Shown: positions 49,481-58,900 of the stretch, in pieces
Layout: the number at the start of each line of letters is the position of its first letter
Numbering within the stretch: the stretch's first letter is position 1
Assembly: GCA_964393185.1 (NCBI GenBank)
Contig: CAYMSO010000002.1
Span: 1-64,000, forward strand
DNA length: 64,000 nt
Source of the DNA: CAYMSO01 sp964393185
GTDB taxonomy: Bacteria; Patescibacteriota; Dojkabacteria; J137
Reading direction: 5' to 3'
Translations under genes and position numbers: made by a program
Notes under the pieces: generated by a model
Databases searched by the model: none
What the model was told of the DNA's origin: nothing
What the model saw: only the letters and a program-made list of their open reading frames with translations

Positions 49481-50026
49481 CTATAATTTTGTTACATCAG
49501 ACTGCTTAACTCTTACAGTTTCTGTCATTTTGCTTGTACTAACATATGCTAATGCATCTATGTCAGGATCATAAAGCTCAATCATATCTAAATCAGGTCT
49601 TTCAAATACTCTTGCACCAGGCACATTTTTGCCATCTAACATTTCACCTTTAAGTTTTGTGTATTCCGTTTCTTCTAAATAAAAATCTACATCCCCCATA
49701 TGATGTCTGTATGGGTCGGGTCTCCGGATGTAAAGATAAGTGTAAGTAGTTTCTGGTACGCCTCCTTTTGCTGAAATGACAATAGGCTTGTACAATTTGA
49801 AATATTTTTGATCAACATTATCAGAAGCTTTAGTCAGTTTCTTGCGAACTTCAGTTAAGTATTGATATTCATCGTTATAGTGGCAAAATACCCCAATATT
49901 ACCAGAGTTGGGCAAATATTCACCAAACGATTGTTTGCAGAGCTTATAGCAAGCAAAATGAATGTGCTTTATTGCTTCCAATAATTCTTCTTGACTTTTA
50001 ATAGGACTAAATCGGTATAACTTCAT
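49481..50026 (-). CDS. Hypothetical 181-residue protein
   Basis: A soluble alpha/beta protein with an N-terminal helix (SQEELLEAIKHIHFACYKLC), a GNIGVFCHYNDEYQYL strand pair and a TYLYIRRPDPYRHHMGDVDF segment (about 95-114). No catalytic signature is recognised. It stands alone on the minus strand. Confidence 0.55.
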   Translation of the reverse strand: MKLYRFSPIKSQEELLEAIKHIHFACYKLCKQSFGEYLPNSGNIGVFCHYNDEYQYLTEVRKKLTKASDNVDQKYFKLYKPIVISAKGGVPETTYTYLYIRRPDPYRHHMGDVDFYLEETEYTKLKGEMLDGKNVPGARVFERPDLDMIELYDPDIDALAYVSTSKMTETVRVKQSDVTKL

Positions 50027-50190
50027 AAAATTATTATAAATTTGATTTTAGTAAAGTCTCTATGTATATTGCCTGTCGAGGGATTAGTTGAATGCATATT
50101 CTATATTAATTTCTTGTTGGTGGATATCGTTAAAGCAATTATACTCCAATCAAGAATAACCTGCTACGAGAAATTAGTCTGAGTGACGGA

Positions 50191-50474
50191 ATGCTAATCA
50201 ATAGCGATAATCCCTTTTATACTCGATGGAGTGTTAAAGCCCCAGATTTTGGAGATAAACCCATTTCTATTGTACTAACACCAGAAATAGGTTGATACTA
50301 GGAAAACATAAACCTTCACAAGATAATTTACCAATAAATATAGTACAAATAGATTCAAAACATCTCGCATATGCAGATTTTAATAATATGGTATTAGAAA
50401 ACTTACACTTCCGAACCTATTCTAATGATAAAAATGTATTGGAAACATGGTTGATGAAACATAATCTACTCTAG
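50191..50474 (+). pseudogene. Frameshifted gene remnant
   Basis: An ATG at 50191 opens 34 codons (including NPFYTRWSVKAPDFGDKPIS) ending in TGA at 50293. In the -1 frame, overlapping it, a TTG at 50292 continues for 60 codons (LGKHKPSQDNLPINIVQIDS then NLHFRTYSNDKNVLETWLMK). The two parts read as one broken gene, but I cannot name the family. The 580-base stretch up to tRNA-Ser contains nothing else I can support beyond a short frame from 50550. Confidence 0.4.
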
Positions 50475-50657
50475 TTTATAACTCAACACCCACAGCAAAA
50501 AAGCCTAGAACCAGAGAGCTATAGATTTGGATCAAAATAGAAGCTTTTATGAGAAAATTAGGCTTTTTAGAACTTCTCGAAGAATTTGATCGCCAATATG
50601 TAAGACCATTAAACGCAACCAAGCTAGGTTGACGGGTCTTGCGAAACCATTAAAGAA

Positions 50658-50749
50658 TGGCGGAGAGGAAGGGATTCGAACCCTCGCTAGAGCAAAACTC
50701 TACTACGGGTTTAGCAAACCCGCCCCTTCAACCACTTGGGTACCTCTCC
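50658..50749 (-). tRNA. tRNA-Ser (anticodon GCU), CCA encoded
   Basis: The minus strand folds as a 92-nt class II tRNA: acceptor GGAGAGG/CCTCTCC, discriminator G, encoded CCA, a long variable arm, and anticodon arm CGGGT-TTGCTAA-ACCCG with anticodon GCT. The T loop GGTTCGAATCC is standard. Long variable arm plus G73 and GCU identify serine. The first 15 bases of the gene recur in a flanking partial duplication. Confidence 0.95.
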
Positions 50750-50947
50750 AAATTATATTTTTAACTAACAAAGACTTCTTGTACCTTCAACCATCCCGAT
50801 TTCGCTTTGCTACATCGGGACTATGATCTTGCATATTTCTAACTCGCTTCGCTTGTTATAAATATGTAATCTCTTGAGCTTGGGTACCTCTCCAAATTAT
50901 ATTTTAACTAACAAAGACTTCTTGTACCTTCAACCATCCCGATTTCG
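50735..50947. repeat. 70-bp direct repeat containing the tRNA-Ser 5' end
   Basis: Bases 50735-50804 and 50879-50947 are nearly identical (one T-run length difference). Each contains the first 15 bases of tRNA-Ser (minus strand) and about 55 bases of upstream flank. The repeats are 74 bases apart and diverge sharply outside. The arrangement could be a replication-slippage duplication or a scar of element insertion at a tRNA. Confidence 0.9.
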
Positions 50948-51030
50948 TCTCTCCGGGGTTTAAGGCCCTCTTAATAAAATAACAACGTAATTATACTAGA
51001 AAGCGCTAATAATCCCAAACTAATTATCAA

Positions 51031-52503
51031 TCATCTTAATCGCCTTAGTACTTCTTCTTTACCAAGTAGCTGCAATGTTTCGAATAGAGGTGGCGAAAAT
51101 GGACTTCCAACGACTGCAATTCTCAAAACCATAAAAATATCTCCATGCTTTTCTCCAAATTGATCACCTATGCTTCTCATTGCTTTTTCCCACTCTTCGT
51201 GTGTCCAATTAGATGAATCAGCACTAAATCCATCAAATATTTTTTCTATTTCTCTTATTACTTGATTTTTTGGAGTTTTGAGCTTATCTAGTTGTTTTAC
51301 ATTCCAGTCTATCTTTTCTGGCCTTACGTAAAAGAATTTTATTTGCTCCAAGACTTCAACCAAAGTAGATGCTCTTTCTTTTACAAGTGCAAGCTTGCAA
51401 TCCAGTTCAGCATCCATCGAAATAGCCGACCACATAGATTTATCTAAAGAGTAATTCTCTAACCAATTATTAAAAATTTTCGTAAAATCTTCTAGAGATT
51501 TAGCCTTCATATACTCTTTATTAAACCAAATGAGTTTGTCTCTATCAAATGCTACTAATGCTGTTTTTTGTATTCTGTCTACTTCGAAGAGTTCTATAAA
51601 TTCTTCGAGAGTGAAAATTTCTCTTTCGGGCTCTCCAGGTATTCTTTCTATGGGTGATGACCATCCCAACATCATCAGAAAATTTAGGATTGCTTCTGGA
51701 AGGTAACCTTGCTCCAAAAACTGAACTGCAAAAACAGCACCTCTTCTTTTAGACATTTTTCTACCTTCGCCCTTTTCTTTTAAGTTAGGCAAATGTATAA
51801 ATTTAGGTAAACTCCATTCAAATGCTTCATAAAGCAATACATGTTTAGGCGTAGATGGTAACCAGTCATTACCCCTCAAAATGTGAGAAATATGCATTAA
51901 ATGATCATCTATTACAACAGCTAAATGGTAAGTTGGAAAGCCATCTGATTTAATCAAGACCTGATCATCTATTTCGGAAGTATTAAATTCTATATCTCCC
52001 AATACTTCATCATGAAATGTTAAATTTCTGCCTTCTTCAACTTTTAGTCTAATTACATATGGTTTTCCCGATTTTAGTAATTGTGCAATTTCTTCCTTGG
52101 ATGAATTTCTATATGGTGATCTTAGTTTCTTTTTCTCCAGTCGGCAAGCGTCTTGAAGCTGTTTGGTTTCTTCAGGTGTCAGAAAACAATAGTAGGCCTT
52201 GTCCTTCAAAATGAGTTCCTCGGCGTATCTTTGATACAAATCTAATCTTTCTGATTGTATGTATGGTCCATATTCACCTCCAATTCGCGGACCTTCGTCC
52301 CAAGTTAATCCATAAGCCTTAATTACATTGAGTGTTCTATCCATTGAACCTTCAACAAATCGTTCTCTGTCTGTATCTTCAATTCTGACTATAAATTGCC
52401 CACCATGCTTTTTAGCCAAAGCATAGTCAAACAGTATGGTTCTCATATGTCCTATATGTAGCTCACCTGTAGGGCTTGGAGCTATTCGTGTTCTAACTTT
52501 CAT
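51031..52503 (-). CDS. gltX: Glutamyl-tRNA synthetase
   Basis: The class I synthetase charges tRNA-Glu, present at 9943. The 490-residue protein starts MKVRTRIAPSPTGELHIGHM with the HIGH motif at 16-19, then VRIEDTDRERFVEGS, and the KMSKR loop in EGRKMSKRRGAVF (about 250). The C-terminal anticodon part is of normal length. It could be a non-discriminating enzyme if a GatCAB amidotransferase exists elsewhere; the sequence does not settle this. Confidence 0.95.
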   Translation of the reverse strand: MKVRTRIAPSPTGELHIGHMRTILFDYALAKKHGGQFIVRIEDTDRERFVEGSMDRTLNVIKAYGLTWDEGPRIGGEYGPYIQSERLDLYQRYAEELILKDKAYYCFLTPEETKQLQDACRLEKKKLRSPYRNSSKEEIAQLLKSGKPYVIRLKVEEGRNLTFHDEVLGDIEFNTSEIDDQVLIKSDGFPTYHLAVVIDDHLMHISHILRGNDWLPSTPKHVLLYEAFEWSLPKFIHLPNLKEKGEGRKMSKRRGAVFAVQFLEQGYLPEAILNFLMMLGWSSPIERIPGEPEREIFTLEEFIELFEVDRIQKTALVAFDRDKLIWFNKEYMKAKSLEDFTKIFNNWLENYSLDKSMWSAISMDAELDCKLALVKERASTLVEVLEQIKFFYVRPEKIDWNVKQLDKLKTPKNQVIREIEKIFDGFSADSSNWTHEEWEKAMRSIGDQFGEKHGDIFMVLRIAVVGSPFSPPLFETLQLLGKEEVLRRLR

Positions 52504-52643
52504 TTATTTACTTTAATTTATTAAGCTGTATTATATACCAAGTTTATCAAAAATTCTGTTCTAATTTTAAAATTACTTGACAGGAGAATAATAAAAATAT
52601 ATCTTCTTTGTATATCTGAGTAATTTAAATTACTGGCACACTT

Positions 52644-53090
52644 ATGGAAAATACAAACGCACAGAGTACAGTTAGTTCTCAATCTCACAATAAACAACCC
52701 TATAAAATACTTGTGGTTGATGACGAAGAGAGTATACGTACTCAATTTCAGGAACTTTTATCCGAGTTATCTAATGAAAACTGGGAAGTATCTGTAGCTG
52801 TTGACGGGAACGATGCTGTGGCCAAAGCAGAAGCTACAAAGTTTGACTTAATTTACTTGGATATTGTCATGCCTAACAAAGATGGTATTCAAACTCTATC
52901 CGAACTTACATCCGACAAGTCTAGGTTTGGTTCACCAAGGGTAATAATGCTTACAAATATTGGAGGTGATGTTGCAGTAGAAGAAGCTTTAAAACTTGGT
53001 GCAGTAAGTTACAAACTAAAACTTGATGTCTCTCCCGAGGAACTACTAGCCCTAACTAAAGAAGAGCTTGCAAAAATAACCAAGTCTTAA
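52644..53090 (+). CDS. Single-domain response regulator
   Basis: The 148-residue protein is one receiver domain with a 20-residue Ser/Gln-rich N-terminal tail. Acidic pocket Asp26-Asp27 (ILVVDDEES), phospho-acceptor Asp73 (LIYLDIVMPNKDG), Thr in VIMLTNIGG and Lys in SYKLKLD are all present. No output domain. No partner kinase is adjacent; the only kinase trace in the window is the remnant at 9712. Confidence 0.92.
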   Translation: MENTNAQSTVSSQSHNKQPYKILVVDDEESIRTQFQELLSELSNENWEVSVAVDGNDAVAKAEATKFDLIYLDIVMPNKDGIQTLSELTSDKSRFGSPRVIMLTNIGGDVAVEEALKLGAVSYKLKLDVSPEELLALTKEELAKITKS

Positions 53091-53173
53091 AATAGCAATT
53101 ATCTGGCGGATCTTGCATCAATAAATTAGACTAAGTACTGAAGCTTTTCAATTGATAAATAATGTGATCGTAA

Positions 53174-56100
53174 TTAATCTCCTCTTGGAATTAAAGGGTC
53201 ATATTTATCGTAACCATTGCCAGGTATTTGGCTTCCAAGCTGCTTGCAATAGTTCTCCGAAGTTGTGCTTGGTGCACATGCACCACCGTAGTAAGTACCA
53301 CCTACCAAAAATCTTGTATTCTTATCCCATCTCAGTCCTTGATTATCACCTAATTTAATATTTGGGAACCAACTATTAATAACTTTTCTATACGATGCAT
53401 CTGTTGTTCTATATTTTAAGAATTGCATGTTTGCACAAATTGCGTTACCAATGTTGATTGGACAAGTATTTTGCCCTGACTCATTTACAGTAACTCCCAA
53501 CTCTCTGGCACAGTTTTGTACTTCATCGTAAAGCAAGCCATCTGTTTCAAAGAAAACTCTTAGTGAACTACCGCAGAACTGTCCTGGTCCCATGCAGCCT
53601 AGGCTATTAATCATTCTATTATCGTTTTTAAAGAAGTTAGGATTGCCATTGTAAAGATTGCGTATATCTACATTTTGCTTTTTCAAACCATACCATTCAA
53701 TCTCAAGAATTGATGCGGTAAGCGCAGGATCAACACTCATTATCTCTCCAGCACGTTTTATCATTTGCAATACATCGCCATATGTTTTTGCTCCGTTTTG
53801 GTTTGTGGATGCAGGATCACAATTGTATTTTTCTAACAAGCTATTTTCTTCGCCAAATGGATCTCCAGATGAACCTTCCGGTGCATTTCCCGGTTCAGAG
53901 TCCGGAAACTCTTCATAAAAGCCATCACCGCTAGATCCTAAAACGTCGCACCATGGCGGTAATGTATCTATATCATCTAAATTAAAATCATCGTCTGCAA
54001 TATCATCTATCTCCTCCTCTTCTTCATCGTTTTCGTCATCTGAATTATCATCCCTTGGACAACATCTAAAGGCAAACTCAGTAGGACATGAATCATCGCT
54101 TACTTTTATAGTTCCTTCATCGCATGTTGGCTTTAAGCTACAAAAAGTCTGATCGCACTCTTGTTGATTCTCATCTTCATCCTTCTTAGGGCAACAAAGA
54201 GTGTTTGCACTTCCAGGGCAAATTTCTTCAGCGTCTATAGCAACTTCGGTATCGCTGCATTGATTTCCTCTTACACATCTTCCGTCCGATCCGTCACCAC
54301 AACGACCATCTCCCTTGGAGTCATCATCTGTATCTTGATTATTATTCTGTATTTTATCCATTATAGCTTTATAGTCCGAGGCAGAAATTACTCTCACATT
54401 CTTTGAGCAATAATTATCATTTACAAAGTAAGATCCTGCGCTAGGTGAACAGATTCCTGATTGCCATTCACTTCTAGTTATTGGTGTTGCGTAAGTTCTA
54501 TTGCCAGGAGAGTCAGCATTACAGCCCAAGGCATCGCCAAATAATACATATGGATCCAATTCATATTGACCACCGTCTAAATTAACCCATGCTCTTACAT
54601 GTAGATGTATAGAGTTATCGCCAGGTGCGCTTGAGTATTCGCAAGTACCTCCTTTTAATTTATCACATATATCTGCTATATATTCGCCGCTTTTAACTTC
54701 TTTTCCTACTGTATAGCCATTTTTCATGACTAAGTGACTCAATTCGTAAATTATTCCCGAAACTTCGCCCTGAACCCTTACATAGTCTCCTCGACAGCCA
54801 GGCATGCTACACTTACCTAAACCTATAGCCCCAACTTGAATTATCTTTCCATCTTCTGGAGATACAACTCTCCTATCTCTATTTTGAGTAAAGCTTGGGT
54901 TTAAATCTATGGGAAGGCCAGGATTTCCACAGTGTGTGAATTTTCCTTCCGGACCTTGAAAACATGTTTGTCCAGCATCTACCACAGGACATGTGAGACC
55001 TGCTATCTTTCCAGTCTTAGGCAAGATTTCGCCACCTTCACCGTAATCATCTCCATCTACTGGAGTAGAAGGATCATCTCCTTTTACAAATGGATTGTAA
55101 TCATCCCCTAATGGACATAATGCTAAACAATGAACACCTAAATTGTAATCATTTTGGCATAGAAAATAAGCCAATTCATCTACGTATCTATTATCGATTC
55201 TATCTGTTATACAAGTCAGTTTTTCGTTGGGCTTTATTAGTCCATATGATTTCCACAATTCTACTTCATCACAGGTTGGCAAGGGAAAACTTGATAAGTT
55301 AGTTCCATAATCAGATGTCAATAGAAAACTTCTATTTAAAATGTTAGTATTGTACTTTGGTAAATTTAATGGTGTATAGGGTGTATCTGGATCATTACCG
55401 TCAAAATTAACATCTACCGTTTTTATAGAACGAGTACCGCTATCATCAAAACTAGCTACTGCCCATTCCTGCATAATATCTAAGTAACCTAGCCAATCAA
55501 AGTAATGATAATCAGAAATCTCGGCATTGCCTTTTGCTAATGGGTTATCTCCCGTTAGGTCATATTTATCGTCTGGTAATTTGCATGTTCCATCAGCTTC
55601 ATCCTTGTAATAGTAATATTCAGGTATTGGGGCATTAGGGTATTCATCTTTTAATGATCTATTCCCATCTCTAATTTTAGTTGTTATATCAAATTTCATG
55701 CCTATGTTCTCTCTAAACACTACTTTTAATCCTTGCTTTTCTAGTGTATTCTGAGTTCTAATATATTGGATATATAAAGCATCGTATACTCCTGGAATTT
55801 GCAGATTCTTAATCACTTCTGAGTTATCTATATTCCCTTCCTTTGTACTGCCATAATAATCTATTGTTCTTACATAATTGTTGTCTTTCAACCCAGGTTT
55901 GTAAACCCAACACTTTTGATATTCTTCTGGAATAATACAATTACCATTTCTTATTGTCTCGGTAGTAATTCTTTGACCATCTTGGCAAAGGAATTCTATA
56001 CCATTAACCCGTGGGTAGATTTTTCTTATTCTTGGACTTGGATTGCTAACATCTCCACATGTTATTCCTACACTCACATTTGCAAATGGTCTTGCTGGAT

Positions 56101-58714
56101 TGAATGATTCATTCATGAATAGACTAGTTGCTCTTATATTATTAGGAATATTTATTGGCCATGATGGGTTATAACCTACAAAATATGGTAGCCTTCTATT
56201 GTATTGATTGCTTGGAATGCTATAACTACCATAGCTAGGAGGAATATTGACTGGAAGCCCGGTATTGAATACAGTCCGTGGATCTAGGTTTGCTGATCCA
56301 TCAAGATTTAATTTATAGACTCTATCATATCTAATTATTCTAGGATAAGCAGCACAATTAGTTTGGCAAAAAGAATTAACATAAATAACTTCGTATACTG
56401 GAAAGTCTATAAATGATCTTTCGTTCACATCTGCGGTAGGATTTAGATAAAATCTGCCATTAGTAGGATCTACATAATAATCTCCAGTATCAGGGTCTTG
56501 CCCAGCGTGAACAGTAATTTGCTCAAATAATTGTTTTTCTTTGAGCGCGCAAGTCAAATCATCGCTCACGTGCATTTGTTTATTTGGAATTATTCCTTCA
56601 ATTACACTTTCACCATCAATTTTTCTTCTCGCGTAAACGTGGCAAAAACCTTCACCATCTATTTCCCAAACTAAATTTTGAGGATCTTCTGGACTATTGA
56701 GAGCAAGTTCAGGACCTATAACATAGTTATTAGGATCGTCCCTGTAAACCATGTTTGTTTGTTTACAAACTCCAGCAACCTCGTAATCATCCGATGATTT
56801 AAGTGGATTATACGGATTTAAAGACATTATTCCATTAATATCTTTCTCCACATCCAAATATGCTTCTTTAGTAGTTCCAGAAATCTCTTTTTGAAGTCTT
56901 ATTGCCCTTTCGTCTATAATAGACTTTTCTCCTTTGCCTGGGATTGGAGAATACTTCAGATTATCAAGCTCATCTTTAATTTCTTTTGTCGTCAGTATTT
57001 TTGAACTTCCCGGGTGAAAATTACCAACTTTAAAATCTTCATCTTCATATATATAATCTTGATATATGGTTGACAACATTGCCGAAGCGCAATTAATTGC
57101 GCTTCCTAACCACGGCATTGGATAATCTATATCTCCCATTTTGATCAATCCTGCAAACTGGTTTAGAGGGTCATATTCGCCTCTGTTGAAAAAATCCGTA
57201 ATTTCGGCACAAGTAGGAACAAATGGCAAATTTTTTGTGCCCATAACCGCGTTATAACCAAATTGCTTTATAGGTGCAGAAATCTCTACTGTATCAAATT
57301 TTCTAGCATCGCATGTGGTAGCAAAACCATTTTCGTCAGTCTCGCAAACTACTTTAACAGAAGCACCATCCTGATAGTCAATATTCGTTCTATCACTTCT
57401 ATCTACACCGCAAACTTTAGCAATTGTTCGTTCATCGTATTCATGTTCGTATAAGCAAGAATCTAAATTACAATTAACCCAGGCATTATCTGCAAAGGAA
57501 TCAACCTCTTTTATTGAACACTGAGAAGCAATATCACCTACAGTTTCTTTACTAAATTTTACTGTGTTGTTTCTTAATTCATTACCTGGAAATCCCTGTA
57601 CGGGATTAGACATTACTATCCCCTTAACTTCTTGTGCATTACAAAACTGTTTGTATGTTTCTTCATAGTCAGGTTTTAAATTTTCGTTTGGATCATTCTC
57701 CATTCCAAATTCGGTAAGAATGATTTTCAAATCACTTCTACCACTTATTATTTTCCTGACTCCGCTATCTTTGAAGAGATCGTAAGCATTTTTGGAATTT
57801 GTTTCGTATACAGTAGCTCCGATATAATCAAATGCAGCTTTAGTCAACCGATCAGAAAATGCTCCAACTTCAGTCTTTATTTTATTATCATTAAGATCAA
57901 AAATAGAAGGAGCTAACATTATATTTCCTTCATTGATAACCCTAAATTCCTGGAGTTGAGCCGCAACTTGATTAATTGTGTTTATTAACGTTGAGTAATC
58001 CTCAGAGCCCAAACCAAAATCACTCATATTCTGGCTTGAGTTATCTGGCCCAATAACAGCAACAAATCTATAGTTATTAGTTGCAAGTCTATTGTTTATC
58101 TCTCTATAAAAATCTACAATAGGTTTTGCACTTGAAATGCTCGAAAGACTAAATCCACACTGTGTATCCGTACACAGTTTAACTATTGGTAGTACTTTAT
58201 TTTCGTTTGCTTTATTAATAAAATTAATTGCACTTTGTATAGTTTCTGATGAGTTATTAACTGCTGTGGCAACAACATAACTCATTTTTAGCTCGGCAGC
58301 TAATTGAATATCGTCGAACCATTCATTATTTCCATTTAATATTGCACCAGTATTTATACCTCCTGCATTTTCGCTTAACAAATCAAAATTCTCTTCAATT
58401 TTTATGTCTCCAACTGTTTTATAATCTTCGATTTTAGTAATTGTAGATAGAGTATTTGGATCAATTACCATACATCTATCTAGTGTATCTTGCACTAAAG
58501 GAGGATCGCTTTGTAGCTTTTCTATTATATCTCCTAGATTAGGAGCACGCCCTACAAGTGCTGCATTTGCAAAATTACCTACCCAGCCAAAAGGACGAAT
58601 TCCCACATCTCCTAGAACATTGAGTAAAGAGACTAACAGAAAAAGCCCGAAGACAGCGATTATAGATTTAGGCGGCAGATTGTCGCTATTTAATTTTCTA
58701 GAATTTTTATCCAT
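53174..58714 (-). CDS. Giant surface protein with glycosidase-like, M23-like and lysozyme-like modules
   Basis: The 1846-residue protein begins with a signal anchor (about 15-38, IIAVFGLFLLVSLLNVLGDV). Residues about 100-420 look like a TIM-barrel glycosidase domain (AELKMSYVVATAVNNSS, FRFVAVIGPD-like strands, KIILTEFGM). A long Cys-bearing middle region follows. An M23-like domain (about 1255-1375) has FTHCGNPGLPIDLN, YELSHLVMKNGYTVGKEVKS and NSIHLHVRAW. Two CCP-type cysteine modules (about 1455-1550) and an acidic linker (about 1550-1580) lead to a lysozyme/SLT-like domain (about 1630-1846; TASILEIEWYGL, LGCMGPGQFCGS). It is probably a cell-wall or host-interaction hydrolase. It is the largest gene in the window. 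Confidence 0.7.
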   Translation of the reverse strand: MDKNSRKLNSDNLPPKSIIAVFGLFLLVSLLNVLGDVGIRPFGWVGNFANAALVGRAPNLGDIIEKLQSDPPLVQDTLDRCMVIDPNTLSTITKIEDYKTVGDIKIEENFDLLSENAGGINTGAILNGNNEWFDDIQLAAELKMSYVVATAVNNSSETIQSAINFINKANENKVLPIVKLCTDTQCGFSLSSISSAKPIVDFYREINNRLATNNYRFVAVIGPDNSSQNMSDFGLGSEDYSTLINTINQVAAQLQEFRVINEGNIMLAPSIFDLNDNKIKTEVGAFSDRLTKAAFDYIGATVYETNSKNAYDLFKDSGVRKIISGRSDLKIILTEFGMENDPNENLKPDYEETYKQFCNAQEVKGIVMSNPVQGFPGNELRNNTVKFSKETVGDIASQCSIKEVDSFADNAWVNCNLDSCLYEHEYDERTIAKVCGVDRSDRTNIDYQDGASVKVVCETDENGFATTCDARKFDTVEISAPIKQFGYNAVMGTKNLPFVPTCAEITDFFNRGEYDPLNQFAGLIKMGDIDYPMPWLGSAINCASAMLSTIYQDYIYEDEDFKVGNFHPGSSKILTTKEIKDELDNLKYSPIPGKGEKSIIDERAIRLQKEISGTTKEAYLDVEKDINGIMSLNPYNPLKSSDDYEVAGVCKQTNMVYRDDPNNYVIGPELALNSPEDPQNLVWEIDGEGFCHVYARRKIDGESVIEGIIPNKQMHVSDDLTCALKEKQLFEQITVHAGQDPDTGDYYVDPTNGRFYLNPTADVNERSFIDFPVYEVIYVNSFCQTNCAAYPRIIRYDRVYKLNLDGSANLDPRTVFNTGLPVNIPPSYGSYSIPSNQYNRRLPYFVGYNPSWPINIPNNIRATSLFMNESFNPARPFANVSVGITCGDVSNPSPRIRKIYPRVNGIEFLCQDGQRITTETIRNGNCIIPEEYQKCWVYKPGLKDNNYVRTIDYYGSTKEGNIDNSEVIKNLQIPGVYDALYIQYIRTQNTLEKQGLKVVFRENIGMKFDITTKIRDGNRSLKDEYPNAPIPEYYYYKDEADGTCKLPDDKYDLTGDNPLAKGNAEISDYHYFDWLGYLDIMQEWAVASFDDSGTRSIKTVDVNFDGNDPDTPYTPLNLPKYNTNILNRSFLLTSDYGTNLSSFPLPTCDEVELWKSYGLIKPNEKLTCITDRIDNRYVDELAYFLCQNDYNLGVHCLALCPLGDDYNPFVKGDDPSTPVDGDDYGEGGEILPKTGKIAGLTCPVVDAGQTCFQGPEGKFTHCGNPGLPIDLNPSFTQNRDRRVVSPEDGKIIQVGAIGLGKCSMPGCRGDYVRVQGEVSGIIYELSHLVMKNGYTVGKEVKSGEYIADICDKLKGGTCEYSSAPGDNSIHLHVRAWVNLDGGQYELDPYVLFGDALGCNADSPGNRTYATPITRSEWQSGICSPSAGSYFVNDNYCSKNVRVISASDYKAIMDKIQNNNQDTDDDSKGDGRCGDGSDGRCVRGNQCSDTEVAIDAEEICPGSANTLCCPKKDEDENQQECDQTFCSLKPTCDEGTIKVSDDSCPTEFAFRCCPRDDNSDDENDEEEEEIDDIADDDFNLDDIDTLPPWCDVLGSSGDGFYEEFPDSEPGNAPEGSSGDPFGEENSLLEKYNCDPASTNQNGAKTYGDVLQMIKRAGEIMSVDPALTASILEIEWYGLKKQNVDIRNLYNGNPNFFKNDNRMINSLGCMGPGQFCGSSLRVFFETDGLLYDEVQNCARELGVTVNESGQNTCPINIGNAICANMQFLKYRTTDASYRKVINSWFPNIKLGDNQGLRWDKNTRFLVGGTYYGGACAPSTTSENYCKQLGSQIPGNGYDKYDPLIPRGD

Positions 58715-58808
58715 AGACTAGATTATTCTAAACCATAGAAAACACCACTACAAGTATATTACTAGTGTTTCTACCTAAATTGTAGTTCATTATTTTTTTT
58801 TGATTTAG

Positions 58809-58835
58809 TTAGCAAAGTGCGGCGATGAGTGCTAA
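58809..58835 (+). promoter_or_regulatory. CIRCE-like element upstream of clpC
   Basis: TTAGCAAAG-N9-GAGTGCTAA has a perfect right half-site and a left half differing from CIRCE at the same last three positions as the hsp20 element. A TATAAT box follows at 58874-58879, 22 bases before the ATG. HrcA-type control of clpC is the natural reading. A weak AACAC/GTGTT inverted repeat lies at about 58750-58780. Confidence 0.85.
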
Positions 58836-58900
58836 AATATATTTTATTATTAGATGTTTTCTTTATACAAAAGTATAATATTAAATAATTAGAAATTATT

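Noticed and set aside
50795..50820. TCCCGAT/ATCGGGA hairpin near tRNA-Ser
   Set aside because: No T tract on either strand and no gene placement that gives it a clear role.
50629..50826. A 65-codon plus-strand frame
   Set aside because: It is antisense to tRNA-Ser and its flank, and has no supporting motif.
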